A stretch of 64,000 nucleotides of DNA from F1-120-MAGs118 sp013360535. Its GTDB lineage: Bacteria > Planctomycetota > UBA1135 > GCA-002686595. Both the position numbers and the translations under genes were made by a program. The notes under the pieces are model-generated. The model saw only the letters and a program-made list of their open reading frames with translations, did no database searches and was not told the DNA's origin. Shown here in pieces: positions 14,993 to 24,045 of this stretch (within the stretch, counting starts at the first letter, position 1; each line of letters starts with the position of its first letter). Location: assembly GCA_026647215.1 (NCBI GenBank), contig JAPKHC010000008.1, positions 48,328-112,327 of the forward strand. Reading direction: 5' to 3'.

Positions 14993-16894
14993 CTAGCGGG
15001 GTTCGAGGAATCGTGCGCACTCGTCCGCGAGCCGCAACAGGGCGCCCCGCTGGGCCTCGAGCACCGGCTGGGGGTCGTCCAGGAGGCGCCAGTGGCCATT
15101 CCAGACGCTGACGCCGAGCCCCGCCGCCTGCTCGCGCGGCACCCGCAGGATGCCGTCCGGAGTCAACAGCCCGACGTCCTCCCAGCCGGCGGCGACCCGC
15201 AGGCGCGCCGGGTCGGGGTCGAGCAGGTGGCTGCCGAGCGTCCAGCCCGGGCGCAGGGCGGGCTCCGCACCGAGCAGCTCGAGCACGGTCGCCGGCAGGT
15301 CCGCGTGGGTCGTCGGGCGCGGCTCGACGCCGCTGGGCACCCCCGGACCGCGCAGGATCAGCGGCACCTGCACCTGCGAGGCGGTGAAGTTGCCCGTGTG
15401 GCCCCAGTAACCGTGCTCGGCGAACTCCTCGCCGTGGTCGCCGGTGACGACGACGAGCGTGTTCTCGAGCTGGCCGCAGGCGCCGAGCTCGTCGAGCAGC
15501 GCTCCCGCGACCTTGTCCGCGTGCCGCAGCGCGTTGCGGTAGCGGTTGTGGACCCGCTCGACCAGCGCCGGATCGCGCGAGCCCGCGAGCTCGACGTAGT
15601 CGAGGTCGCGCGCGTAGGGCACGAACGGCGCCTCGTCCTCGGGGAAGTCGTACTTCTGGTGCGCGGAGTCGAGCAGCACGAAGGCGAAGAAGGGCTGCGC
15701 GGCGTCGCGCGTGCGCCACCACTCGGCGCAGGCCGCCGCGGCGAGCCGGTCGCGCTCCGAAGAGCGCAGCTCGCCGAAGTCGTCGTGGACACGCTCCGGA
15801 ATGCGTGCCCAGGCCGTGCGACGGAACTCGGGGTAGTCCATCGAGGCCGCGGAGAAGACGCGCGCGTCGTAGCCGGCCTCGAGCAGCGTGTCGAGCAGCA
15901 CCGGCGAGGCTTCGGCCTCGAGCACGGGCCACCAGTAGGAGCCGTGCAGGCCGTAGAGCATCGAGAAGACGCCGAAGCGCGTGCCGTTGCCGCCGCTCGA
16001 GTGGTCCGCGAAGCGCCGCGCCCCGTCCGCGAAGTGCGCGAGGCGCGGCGTCGTCGTGCTGTCGAGCGCATCGGCGCGCCACGAGTCGACCACGAGGAAC
16101 AGCACGTTCGGCCGCGCCCTTGCCGCGGGGAGCGTCGGGCGCGCGTGCGGGTAGGCGAGCTTCGCTCCCTCGCGGAACACGACACACTCCAGCCCGGCCG
16201 CGACCTCGCCCGCGAGCGGCTCCGGCAGCATCGGCACGACGGAAACGCGCGGATAGAGCGGAAAAGCGCGGCTGACGGCGGCGACGTGCGGGTCGCGCGC
16301 GAGCTCGGCGCTGGCGTAGATCGACTTCTCGACGCAGACCGCGAGCAGCACGAGCGTCGCGACGATCCACGCGGGACGCCGCAGCGGCCGCGCGTGCCGC
16401 GCGAAGCGGCTCTCGCCTTCGACGACCGACCGCGGCGCTCCCCAGCGGCACAACATGCGCCACACGAACGTCTCGACGAGCGCGAGCGCGAGCGCCAGTC
16501 CTCCGGCGACGAGCCACACGCGCGGCCCCAGCCGGTAGCTGTCCTCCGAGCCCTTGCTCGTGATCAGGTTCCAGGCCGCGCTGTTGAAGTGGTAGCGGAA
16601 GAGCCCCCACACGCGCGTGTCGACGACGATCGCGAGCTGGAACAACATCCACACGAGCGACTGCAGCGCCGGGTAGATGCGCTGGCCCGTGCGCGTGCGC
16701 GCGACGAGCCACAGGAAGGCCTGCGGCACGAGCGCGAGCGTGGCGAGCGTCGACACGAGCCCGAGGTACGCGAACACGCGCACGTGCGCGACCTGCGGCA
16801 GCGACTCGCCGTCCAGGTACGCGAGCCCGACGAACGCCGCGAGAGCGACGTTGAAGAGCCACATCCACAGGGCTGCGGTGCGTCGGGATTCCAT
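14993..16894 (-). CDS. YejM/PbgA-like membrane sulfatase-superfamily protein
   Basis: 633 residues. Five hydrophobic helices (about 10-190) precede an alkaline-phosphatase-superfamily domain starting PNVLFLVVDSWRAD near 255. It contains SSGGNGTRFGVFSMLYGLHGSYW-like residues (near 290-310), a family hallmark of the DUF3413 YejM/PbgA group, and the metal-binding VVVTGDHGEEFAEHGYWGH near 480-495. Related proteins transfer phospholipid head groups, or monitor LPS synthesis, at the inner membrane. Together with the LpxL-like gene it argues for an LPS outer membrane. It is monocistronic, with its own terminator, and divergent from tRNA-Ser. Confidence 0.85.
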   Translation of the reverse strand: MESRRTAALWMWLFNVALAAFVGLAYLDGESLPQVAHVRVFAYLGLVSTLATLALVPQAFLWLVARTRTGQRIYPALQSLVWMLFQLAIVVDTRVWGLFRYHFNSAAWNLITSKGSEDSYRLGPRVWLVAGGLALALALVETFVWRMLCRWGAPRSVVEGESRFARHARPLRRPAWIVATLVLLAVCVEKSIYASAELARDPHVAAVSRAFPLYPRVSVVPMLPEPLAGEVAAGLECVVFREGAKLAYPHARPTLPAARARPNVLFLVVDSWRADALDSTTTPRLAHFADGARRFADHSSGGNGTRFGVFSMLYGLHGSYWWPVLEAEASPVLLDTLLEAGYDARVFSAASMDYPEFRRTAWARIPERVHDDFGELRSSERDRLAAAACAEWWRTRDAAQPFFAFVLLDSAHQKYDFPEDEAPFVPYARDLDYVELAGSRDPALVERVHNRYRNALRHADKVAGALLDELGACGQLENTLVVVTGDHGEEFAEHGYWGHTGNFTASQVQVPLILRGPGVPSGVEPRPTTHADLPATVLELLGAEPALRPGWTLGSHLLDPDPARLRVAAGWEDVGLLTPDGILRVPREQAAGLGVSVWNGHWRLLDDPQPVLEAQRGALLRLADECARFLEPR

Positions 16895-17012
16895 GCGAAG
16901 GCGGCGGGAGGCAGGCGAGCGCGGCTCGCGAGCGGAAGTTCCTCCCCGGGCGGAAGCGCCCGCGGGCCAGCTTCACCGTAACGAGGAGCGTCCGGGGCGA
17001 CAAACCGCGGGC

Positions 17013-17041
17013 TGGCGCGGCCCGCCGGACGCCGCTAGACT
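17013..17041 (+). promoter_or_regulatory. Promoter of tRNA-Ser
   Basis: TGGCGC (17013-17018), 17 bp, TAGACT (17036-17041), 12 bp before the mature tRNA 5' end. The same hexamers with identical spacing precede iscR (31359-31387), which strengthens the call. Confidence 0.55.
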
Positions 17042-17053
17042 CCCCGCCCTTGC

Positions 17054-17146
<93 letters not shown>

Positions 17147-17214
17147 CCCAGCGGACGCAAGCTGGCTCGCGCCCTTCGGCCCTCGCGCCCTTGCCCCCGT
17201 CGACCCGCGCGGAC

Positions 17215-17220
17215 TAGCCT
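17215..17220 (+). promoter_or_regulatory. -10-like TAGCCT for the PEGA-murD unit
   Basis: TAGCCT ends 7 nt before the GTG at 17228, and TTGCCC (17191-17196) lies 18 bp upstream. The spacing predicts transcription starting at or next to the start codon. Confidence 0.45.
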
Positions 17221-17227
17221 CCTTTTC

Positions 17228-17701
17228 GTGAGCGACGCACCCCTGATCGCGCCCCGTCCCCCGCTCCGCCTGCTGCGGCTGGCGGCGCTCTCGCTGGCGC
17301 TCGTGTCCTGTCAGGCGACGCGCACGCTGCGCGTGACGTCCGAGCCCAGTCAGGCCGAGGTGCGCCTCGACGGCGTGCGCGTCGGCACGACGCCCTGCGA
17401 GATTCCGTTCGAGCACTACGGCGTGCGCCGCGTCGGCCTGTACCTGTCGGGCTATCGCTCCTATTCGCGCTCGGTCGAGATCGAGCCGCCGTGGTACGGC
17501 CAGTTCCCCTTCGACATCGTCTCGGAGGTGCTGCTGCCCTTGGGCTGGAACGACACGCACGTCGTGCATGTCAAGCTCGTGCAGGGCCAGCCCGTGCTGC
17601 TCGAACCCGACCTGCCGGGGGTACTCGAGCGCGCGGACAAGCTGCGCCACTCCGGCCCCGAGGGCCCGCCGCCGGTCGGCGCGGTCGACGACGGGAACTG
17701 A
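17228..17701 (+). CDS. PEGA-domain lipoprotein
   Basis: 157 residues. The signal sequence ends in lipobox LVSC (Cys about 29). The mature part is a PEGA domain (about 35-100): LRVTSEPSQAEVRLDGVRVGTTPCEIPF, then a strand pattern ending YLSGYRSYSRSVEI. PEGA domains are beta-rich surface modules. A Trp/Pro-rich segment and an acidic tail follow. The stop overlaps the murD ATG by one base (TGATG), so the two are coupled; a link to peptidoglycan or envelope assembly is only suggested by that position. Confidence 0.85.
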   Translation: MSDAPLIAPRPPLRLLRLAALSLALVSCQATRTLRVTSEPSQAEVRLDGVRVGTTPCEIPFEHYGVRRVGLYLSGYRSYSRSVEIEPPWYGQFPFDIVSEVLLPLGWNDTHVVHVKLVQGQPVLLEPDLPGVLERADKLRHSGPEGPPPVGAVDDGN

Positions 17702-19125
17702 TGGACGCGCAGGCGAGCTTCGACCTGCGCGGCAAGCGCGTCACGGTCATGGGCCTCGGGCTGCAAGGCGGCGGCGTCGAGGTCGTGCGTTTCCTCGCGC
17801 GGCAGGGAGCGCGGGTGCTCGTGACGGACAAGCGGCCGGCGGCGCAGCTCGCGGAGTCGCTCGCGGCGATCGACGGACTGGGCGCGACGACCGTGCTCGG
17901 CGAGCACCGCGAGCGCGACTTCACCGACACCGACGCCGTCGTCGCGAATCCCGCGGTCGCGCCGTCGAATCCGCTGCTCGTGGCCGCGCGCGCGGCGGGC
18001 GTGCGCGTGACGAGCGAGATGGAGCTCTTCCTGCGTGCGGCGCCGGCGCGGCTCGCGCTGATCACGGGCACGCAGGGCAAGAGCTCGACCACGAACGCCG
18101 CGGCGCGGCTGCTCGAGCTGTGTGGCCAGCGTGTGCACCTCGGCGGCAACATCGGACGCGCGCTGATCTCGTCGCTCGACGACATGCGCGCCGACGACAT
18201 CGCGGTGGTCGAGGTCTCGTCGTACCAGCTCGAGGCCCTGCCGACGTCGTTTGGGCCGTGCGAGCGTGTAGCGGCGGTGGCGTGCGTCAACGTGCTCGCC
18301 GACCATCTCGAGCGCCACGGGACCGTCGAGGGCTACGAAGCGGCGAAGAAGCGCCTGCTCGACCTCGCCGGCGAATCCGCGACGGTCGTGCTGTGCGCCG
18401 ACGATCCGCGCGTGGGCCGCTGGAGAGCGCCGCGTGGACGTGAGCTTCGGTACTCGACCGCGGCGAACGCGCGCACGCCGTTGCGCATCGAAGCGGGCCA
18501 GTTCGTGCGCGAGCGCGAGGACGGCACGCTCGAGCGCCTCGGCGCCGTCGCCGACGTCCAGCTGCCCGGCGAATTCCAGCGGGGCAACGTGCTCGCGGCG
18601 CTCGGGCTCGCGCGGGCGCTCGGCGCAGCGCCGGACGCGCTCGCGGCGGCCTTGCCGCAGGTGCGTGGGCTCGAGCATCGCCTGCAGGATCTCGGGCTCT
18701 TCGGTGGCCATCGTGTGTGGGACAACGGCATCTCGACCACGCCGGACTCGACGGTCTCGGCGCTGGAAACCTTCCCAGATCGTCCCGCGCTGCTGTGCGG
18801 CGGTCAGGCGAAGCAGGACCTGCCGCTGGCGGAGCTCGCACGGGTCGCGGCGCAACGTTGTCGGCGCGCGGTGACGTTCGGCGGCTCCTGCGAAGCGCTC
18901 GCGGAAGCGCTGCGCGCGGCCGGAGTCGAGGTGATCGCGGTGCGCGAGCTCGCGGCGGCCGTCGAGCAGCTCTGGGCGCGCCTCGAACCGGGCGAGGCCG
19001 TGCTGTTCTCCCCCGCCTGCGCGAGCTTCGACGCCTATCGCAACTTCGGCGACCGCGCGCGCCACTTCCGCGAGTGCGTGCAGCGCGTGTCGGACTCCGC
19101 GACCCCGAGCCCGAGCCAGCCATGA
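17701..19125 (+). CDS. murD: UDP-N-acetylmuramoyl-alanine--D-glutamate ligase
   Basis: 474 residues, close to the usual MurD length. It adds D-Glu to UDP-MurNAc-L-Ala in cytoplasmic peptidoglycan precursor synthesis. The N-terminal Rossmann-type domain has VMGLGLQGGG (18-27). The central ATPase has the P-loop ITGTQGKSSTT (near 121-131; Gln where Asn is commoner), the HLGGNIGR block, and VVEVSSYQLE. The C-terminal ligase domain has GLEHRLQ, WDNGISTTPDS and LLCGGQAKQDL, then FSPACASFDAYRNFGDRARHF, which are MurD signatures. The start is coupled to the PEGA gene and the stop overlaps the Clp-N gene by 4 bp. Confidence 0.95.
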   Translation: MDAQASFDLRGKRVTVMGLGLQGGGVEVVRFLARQGARVLVTDKRPAAQLAESLAAIDGLGATTVLGEHRERDFTDTDAVVANPAVAPSNPLLVAARAAGVRVTSEMELFLRAAPARLALITGTQGKSSTTNAAARLLELCGQRVHLGGNIGRALISSLDDMRADDIAVVEVSSYQLEALPTSFGPCERVAAVACVNVLADHLERHGTVEGYEAAKKRLLDLAGESATVVLCADDPRVGRWRAPRGRELRYSTAANARTPLRIEAGQFVREREDGTLERLGAVADVQLPGEFQRGNVLAALGLARALGAAPDALAAALPQVRGLEHRLQDLGLFGGHRVWDNGISTTPDSTVSALETFPDRPALLCGGQAKQDLPLAELARVAAQRCRRAVTFGGSCEALAEALRAAGVEVIAVRELAAAVEQLWARLEPGEAVLFSPACASFDAYRNFGDRARHFRECVQRVSDSATPSPSQP

Positions 19126-20009
19126 TCGCCCTCGACTCCGACCTGCACGTGCAGCTTGCGGCGCGGCTCGTGCCCTACACGCGCGCGCTGCTCGACCGCG
19201 CCGCGCACGAGGCGCTGCAGATCCACGCCGACGAAGTGGGCCCGGAGCACCTGCTCGGCACGCTGATGAGCGACGAGGACTGCGCCGCGCACCGCGTCGC
19301 CGTGCACGCCTTCGCGGACCCCGAGACGATCCGCGACGAGCTGCGCTCCCACGCGGCGGGCATCCTGATCTCCGGTTCGGCGGCCGCGCTGCCGTTCTCC
19401 GCGCTCGGCGTGAAGGCGCTGCGCGGCGCGCGAGCGCTCGCGGCGCGGCGCGGCGATGCGCTGGTCGAGGTTCCGCACCTCGCGCTCGCTGCGTTCGGGG
19501 AGCTCGAACCCGAGCTGCGCGAGCTGTTCGAGGGCGCCGGCTGGAATGCGCAGGCCCTGCTGGCGACGCTCCCGCCCGCCACCGGCGGCGCCAGCGAGTC
19601 CGGCCACCTGTTCCGCCACTTCTCCGACGACGCCAAGCGCGCGCTCTCCGGCGCGGCGCGGCTCGCCCGCTCGTCGAAGTTGCCGAGCCTCTCGGCGGCG
19701 CTGCTCTTCCAGGCGAGCCTCGCCCACGACCCAAAGGTCGAACGCGCCTGCGGCATGCCCGCCTCGCGCGCCCGCATCGCGCTGCGCGGCCGGCTCGAGG
19801 ACACGACCCCGGTCGAAGGTGGCCCGCTCGGCCCCGACAACGCGCTCGAAGCCTTCCTCGGGCACCTGCCCACCCGCGCCGACAGCCTCGACCTGCTGCG
19901 GGCGGCCCACGCGGGCGGAACGCCCGAATTGGCGCAGGTGCTGAGCCGCCACAAGGTCACGCCGGCGCTGCTCGACCGCTCGCGGACGGCCTTTCGCGAT
20001 CCGGAGTGA
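19122..20009 (+). CDS. Clp-N-repeat protein lacking an ATPase domain
   Basis: 295 residues with no AAA module. Three segments follow the Clp-N half-repeat pattern: about 12-75 (TRALLDRAAHEALQIHADEVGPEHLL), 87-148 (FSALGVKALRGARALAARRG then VPHLALAAF), and 163-225 (FSDDAKRALSGAARLARSSKLPSLSAALLF). In ClpC the two N repeats bind substrates, phospho-arginine and adaptors, so a free version could be an adaptor, scavenger or competitor for McsA-type partners. The position two genes before clpC supports this. It overlaps murD by 4 bp. Confidence 0.7.
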   Translation: MIALDSDLHVQLAARLVPYTRALLDRAAHEALQIHADEVGPEHLLGTLMSDEDCAAHRVAVHAFADPETIRDELRSHAAGILISGSAAALPFSALGVKALRGARALAARRGDALVEVPHLALAAFGELEPELRELFEGAGWNAQALLATLPPATGGASESGHLFRHFSDDAKRALSGAARLARSSKLPSLSAALLFQASLAHDPKVERACGMPASRARIALRGRLEDTTPVEGGPLGPDNALEAFLGHLPTRADSLDLLRAAHAGGTPELAQVLSRHKVTPALLDRSRTAFRDPE

Positions 20010-20020
20010 ACGGCGACTGT

Positions 20021-20049
20021 CGACGAACCGCCCCAGCCGGTCTATAGAA
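20021..20049 (+). promoter_or_regulatory. Putative promoter of the McsA-like gene
   Basis: TCGACG (20021-20026), 17 bp, TATAGA (20044-20049). Both hexamers match the sigma-70 consensus at 4 of 6 positions, with optimal spacing and a 45-nt leader. Confidence 0.35.
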
Positions 20050-20094
20050 GGAAACTCCTCACGAGCGCTGCCCCCGTGCGGCGCCCCCCCTTCG

Positions 20095-20628
20095 ATGCTC
20101 TGCCAAGCCTGCAACGTCAACCCGGCCACCGTCTCGGTCGTCACCCCCCAGCAGGAATTCCACAAGGACGTGGTGACGGGGCACGAGCACTACTCGTTCG
20201 CGAGCACGACCGAGCGGCTGTGCGACGAGTGCGCCAAGGAACGCAAGCTGCACGCGCCGGTGCCCAAGAGCTTCGACGCCGCGCTCAAGCTCCTGCAGGC
20301 GGTGGCGCAGCCCAAGGCGAAGCCCAAGCGTGACAGCAACGTCACGGCCTGTCCCGATTGCGGAATGACCCTGCGCGAGTTCCGCCAGCGCCAGCGTCTG
20401 GGCTGCGCGAAGGACTACGAGGTGTTCGGCAGCCAGCTCGCGGAGATCCTCGAGCGCATCCACGGCGCGAAGGCGCACGTCGGGCGCGGTCCGGGAGGCG
20501 ACGAGGAGAGCCAGCAGCGCATGCAGCGCATCCTCGAGCTGCGCGCGCGCCTCGACGAGGCGATCCGCGACGAAGCGTACGAAGCCGCCGCGCGACTGCG
20601 CGACGAGCTCAAGACGTTGACGACCTGA
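20095..20628 (+). CDS. McsA-like UvrB/UvrC-motif zinc protein
   Basis: 177 residues resembling McsA/YacH, the activator of the McsB protein-arginine kinase and partner of ClpC. CxxC pairs occur as CQAC (3-6), CDEC (near 43-46) and CPDC (near 85-88), plus a lone Cys near 103, suggesting zinc binding. The C-terminal UVR motif is about 140-175 (QRMQRILELRARLDEAIRDEAYEAAARLRDEL). In Firmicutes the order is ctsR-mcsA-mcsB-clpC; here clpC follows directly with no kinase between, so the protein may regulate ClpC without arginine phosphorylation. Confidence 0.85.
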   Translation: MLCQACNVNPATVSVVTPQQEFHKDVVTGHEHYSFASTTERLCDECAKERKLHAPVPKSFDAALKLLQAVAQPKAKPKRDSNVTACPDCGMTLREFRQRQRLGCAKDYEVFGSQLAEILERIHGAKAHVGRGPGGDEESQQRMQRILELRARLDEAIRDEAYEAAARLRDELKTLTT

Positions 20629-20971
20629 AACGTCGCCGCCGCGGGCTGCGGCCCAGCTCCGCCGGTCGGCTGTCGCGCGAGCGCGCGACGTGGTCCGTCG
20701 TTCGGCTCGCGAGGCTTGGGAGCTTGAGTGGAAACTGCCCGCGCCTCGACGGCATGATGCGCCGTCGCGCTCGCGTCCGGACTGCCCTCGGACGCTTCGC
20801 GGGACTTCAAGGACGATCGGGGTCAACCCTCGCGCCCTTGAAGGCCGACACACAGACACTATGCACCTCGGTTGGTGGCCGCGCTGGCGGCGCCGACCCC
20901 GGGGCGGAGCCCTCCGCACCGGCCCCCAGGGAAAACCAGCGCCTCATACGAGCGCACGGAGCAGCCACACC
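20629..20971. other. Leader region upstream of clpC
   Basis: 343 bp with no gene. Two strong hairpins are visible: GTCGCGCG-AG-CGCGCGAC (20672-20689) and GCGTCCG (20773-20779) with CGGACGC (20789-20795). Neither is followed by a T run. A weak promoter candidate is TTGAAG (20838-20843), 16 bp, TATGCA (20860-20865), giving a leader of about 100 nt. I see no CIRCE element and no CtsR-type heptad repeat. Confidence 0.5.
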
Positions 20972-23542
20972 ATGTTCGATCGCTTCACGGACCGCGCCAA
21001 GAAGGTGATGAACCTCGCCCGCCAGGAGGCGCAGCGGTTCAACCACGAGTACCTCGGTACCGAGCACATCCTGCTCGGCCTCGTGCAAGAAGGCTCCGGC
21101 GTCGCGGCCAACGTGCTCAAGAACATGGGCATCGACCTGACCAAGATCCGCGCCGAGGTCGAGAAGATCGTCAAGAGCGGTCCCTCGATGGTGACGATGG
21201 GCCAGCTGCCCTTCACCCCGCGCGCGAAGAAGGTGCTCGAGCTCTCGATGGAAGAGGCCTCGAACCTCGGCCACAACTACATCGGGACGGAGCACCTGCT
21301 GCTCGGCCTGATCAAGGAAAACGAAGGCATCGCCGCGCAGGTGCTGATGAACCTCGGCGTCAAGCTCGAGGACGTCCGCGAGGAGGTGCTCGAGTTCCTC
21401 GGCGCCGAGTCGCAGGAGGAAGAGGAAGAGGAATCCTCGGGCGATTCGGGCTCGAGCGGCCCGCAGTCGAGCTCCGGCTCCGGCGGCGGCAGCTCCGGCG
21501 GCGGTGGTGGCGGCGGCGGTGGCGGCGGCAAGAGCAAGACGCCGGCGCTCGACGCCTTCGGCCGCGACCTGACCGAGCTCGCGCGCCAGGGCAAGCTCGA
21601 CGCCGTGATCGGTCGCGAGCACGAGATCGAGCGCGTGGTGCAGATCCTCTCGCGCCGCACCAAGAACAACCCCGTGCTGCTCGGCGAGCCGGGCGTCGGC
21701 AAGACCGCGATCGTCGAAGGCCTCGCGCAGCGCATCATCGACGGCGAGGTGCCCGAGATCCTGCGCGGCAAGCGCATGGTGGTGCTCGACCTCGCGCTGA
21801 TGGTCGCCGGCACCAAGTACCGCGGCCAGTTCGAGGAGCGCATCAAGGCCGTCATGACGGAAGTGCGCCGCGTCAAGGACGTGATCCTGTTCATCGACGA
21901 GCTGCACACGCTCGTCGGGGCCGGTGGCGCCGAGGGCGCGATCGACGCCTCGAACGTGCTCAAGCCGGCGCTGTCGCGCGGCGAGATCCAGTGCATCGGC
22001 GCGACGACGCTCGACGAGTACCGCAAGCACATCGAGAAGGACGGCGCGCTCGAACGGCGCTTCCAGTCGGTCGTGGTCGAGCCTCCCAGCCCGACGCAGG
22101 CCGTCGAGATCCTCAAGGGCCTGCGCGACCGCTACGAGGCGCACCACCGCGTCAAGTACGAGGACGCCGCGCTCGAGCTCGCGGTCGAGCTCTCGACCCG
22201 CTACATCACCAACCGTTTCCTCCCGGACAAGGCCATCGACGTGATGGACGAGGCCGGCGCGCGCGTGCGCATCAAGTCGATGACGCCGCCGCCCGACCTC
22301 AAGACCATCAACGCCGAGATCGAGGCGCTCGACCGCTCGAAGGACGAGGCCGTCACGGCCCAGGACTTCGAGAAGGCCGCGCAGCTGCGTGACCAGGCCT
22401 ATCAGGTCCGCAAGAAGAAGGAGGAGATGCAGAAGGCCTGGAAGGAACAGCAGGCCGCCAAGGAGCAGACCGGCGTCGTCGATCCCGACGTGATCGCCGA
22501 GACGGTCAGCAAGATGACCGGCATCCCGCTGACGCGCCTGGAGAAGGCCGAGGCCGAGCGCCTGCTCGCGATGGAAGGCGAGCTCGGCAAGGTCGTGATC
22601 CATCAGGACGACGCGATCAAGGCCATCGCGCGCGCCGTGCGGCGCTCGCGTTCCGGCCTCAAGGACCCGCGCCGGCCGATGGGCTCGTTCGTCTTCCTCG
22701 GCCCTTCGGGCGTCGGCAAGACGTTCCTCTGCAAGCAGCTCGCCAAGTTCATGTTCGGCTCGGAAGACGCCGTGATCACCATGGACATGAGCGAGTACAT
22801 GGAGAAGCACAACGCCTCGCGGCTGGTCGGCGCGCCTCCGGGCTACGTCGGCTACGAGGAAGGTGGCCAGCTGACCGAGAAGGTGCGCCGCCGCCCGTAC
22901 TCGGTCGTGCTGCTCGACGAGATCGAGAAGGCGCACCCCGACGTCTTCAACATGCTCCTGCAGATCATGGAAGAAGGGCGCCTGACCGACTCGTTCGGCC
23001 GGCACGTCGACTTCAAGAACGTGATCCTGATCATGACGTCGAACCTCGGTTCGGCGCAGATGAAGGCCGGCGCCTCGCTGGGCTTCGGCAAGGTCGACAC
23101 CGAACAGGCCGCGCAGGACCGCACCAAGCGCATGAAGGCCGACGTGATGTTCGAGGTCGAGCGCCACTTCCGGCCCGAGTTCCTCAACCGCGTCGATGAG
23201 CTGATCATCTTCAACCCGCTCAACACCGACGACCTGCGCCGCATCGTGAGCCTCCAGCTCGACGAGGTGCACAAGCGGCTCGAGCAGAAGCGCATCCACC
23301 TGTCGGTGACCGACGCCGCGATGGAGTTCCTGATCAAGCAGGGCTTCAACGAGGACTACGGTGCCCGCCCGCTGCGCCGCGCGATCGAGCGCTTCGTCGA
23401 GGATCCGCTCGCCGAGCAGCTGCTGCGCACGCCGTCGGGCAGCGGCGTCGTGATCGAGGTCAAGCCGAACGAGGCCAAGGACGCGCTCGAGTTCGTGCCC
23501 ACCTCGACCCCCAACGAGCACGAGGTCGGCGCCAGCACCTGA
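20972..23542 (+). CDS. clpC: ClpC-type AAA+ protease ATPase
   Basis: 856 residues. The Clp-N domain (1-145) has two repeats. A Glu/Ser/Gly linker with an 11-Gly run (about 147-190) leads to D1, with Walker A GEPGVGKT near 238 and Walker B LFIDELHT near 306. The UVR-containing middle domain is about 450-485. D2 has Walker A GPSGVGKT near 577, DMSEYMEKH and PPGYVGYEEGG. An LGF tripeptide near 703 sits where the ClpP-binding loop occurs, so it should unfold substrates for ClpP. clpP is not in the window. The ATG at 20972 follows a GGAG ribosome site. Closed by a strong terminator. Confidence 0.96.
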   Translation: MFDRFTDRAKKVMNLARQEAQRFNHEYLGTEHILLGLVQEGSGVAANVLKNMGIDLTKIRAEVEKIVKSGPSMVTMGQLPFTPRAKKVLELSMEEASNLGHNYIGTEHLLLGLIKENEGIAAQVLMNLGVKLEDVREEVLEFLGAESQEEEEEESSGDSGSSGPQSSSGSGGGSSGGGGGGGGGGGKSKTPALDAFGRDLTELARQGKLDAVIGREHEIERVVQILSRRTKNNPVLLGEPGVGKTAIVEGLAQRIIDGEVPEILRGKRMVVLDLALMVAGTKYRGQFEERIKAVMTEVRRVKDVILFIDELHTLVGAGGAEGAIDASNVLKPALSRGEIQCIGATTLDEYRKHIEKDGALERRFQSVVVEPPSPTQAVEILKGLRDRYEAHHRVKYEDAALELAVELSTRYITNRFLPDKAIDVMDEAGARVRIKSMTPPPDLKTINAEIEALDRSKDEAVTAQDFEKAAQLRDQAYQVRKKKEEMQKAWKEQQAAKEQTGVVDPDVIAETVSKMTGIPLTRLEKAEAERLLAMEGELGKVVIHQDDAIKAIARAVRRSRSGLKDPRRPMGSFVFLGPSGVGKTFLCKQLAKFMFGSEDAVITMDMSEYMEKHNASRLVGAPPGYVGYEEGGQLTEKVRRRPYSVVLLDEIEKAHPDVFNMLLQIMEEGRLTDSFGRHVDFKNVILIMTSNLGSAQMKAGASLGFGKVDTEQAAQDRTKRMKADVMFEVERHFRPEFLNRVDELIIFNPLNTDDLRRIVSLQLDEVHKRLEQKRIHLSVTDAAMEFLIKQGFNEDYGARPLRRAIERFVEDPLAEQLLRTPSGSGVVIEVKPNEAKDALEFVPTSTPNEHEVGAST

Positions 23543-23567
23543 GCTGCACCGCCGCTCTCCGCTTCCT

Positions 23568-23611
23568 GCGGGCCGCCCTCGTTCACTCGCGGGCGGCCCG
23601 CTTCGTTTTCC
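23568..23611 (+). terminator. Rho-independent terminator after clpC
   Basis: A perfect 11-bp stem, GCGGGCCGCCC (23568-23578) with GGGCGGCCCGC (23591-23601), a 12-nt loop, then TTCGTTTTCC. It starts 26 bp after the clpC stop. Confidence 0.87.
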
Positions 23612-23658
23612 ATCCGGGAAGGCGAAACGAGTAGCATCCGCGGCTTGGAGGCCACGCG

Positions 23659-24045
23659 ATGAAGAAGCTGACTCCGGTGCTGGTGGTCGAAGCGATCGAA
23701 CCGCAGCTCGAGTTCTGGTGCGGGCGGCTGGGGTTTCAGAAGCTCGCGGAGGTGCCGCACGGCGGCGCGCTCGGCTTCGTGATCCTGCAGCACGGGCCGG
23801 TCGAGCTGATGCTGCAGTCGCGCGCGAGCGTGCTCGAGGACAACCCGGCGGCGGCCGAGCGCGCGGCGCACGTGACGCTGTTCGTCGAGGTCGAGGACCT
23901 CGATTCGATCCGCGCGCGCCTCGCGGGCCTGCCGCTCGTGTTCGACGGGCGCACGACGTTCTACGGCTCGCGTGAGACCTGCGTGCACGATCCCGCCGGG
24001 AACGTGATCGTGTTCGCGCAGTTCCCGCCGGCGGACAAGAGTTGA
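23659..24045 (+). CDS. Glyoxalase/bleomycin-resistance (VOC) family protein
   Basis: 128 residues, one VOC domain of two beta-alpha-beta-beta-beta modules: VLVVEAIEPQLEFWCGRLGF at the start, then GGALGFVILQHGPVELML, and FVEVEDLDSIRARLAG leading to SRETCVHDPAGNVIVFAQF. The final Glu of metal-binding glyoxalases is replaced here (VIVFAQ), so catalysis is uncertain and a binding role is possible. TAGCAT at 23632-23637 lies 21 nt upstream. The stop shares a base with the next ATG (TGATG). Confidence 0.85.
   Translation: MKKLTPVLVVEAIEPQLEFWCGRLGFQKLAEVPHGGALGFVILQHGPVELMLQSRASVLEDNPAAAERAAHVTLFVEVEDLDSIRARLAGLPLVFDGRTTFYGSRETCVHDPAGNVIVFAQFPPADKS

Noticed and set aside
20629..20971. CIRCE or CtsR operator upstream of clpC
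   Set aside because: Searched by eye for TTAGCACTC-N9-GAGTGCTAA and for the CtsR heptad repeat; neither is present.
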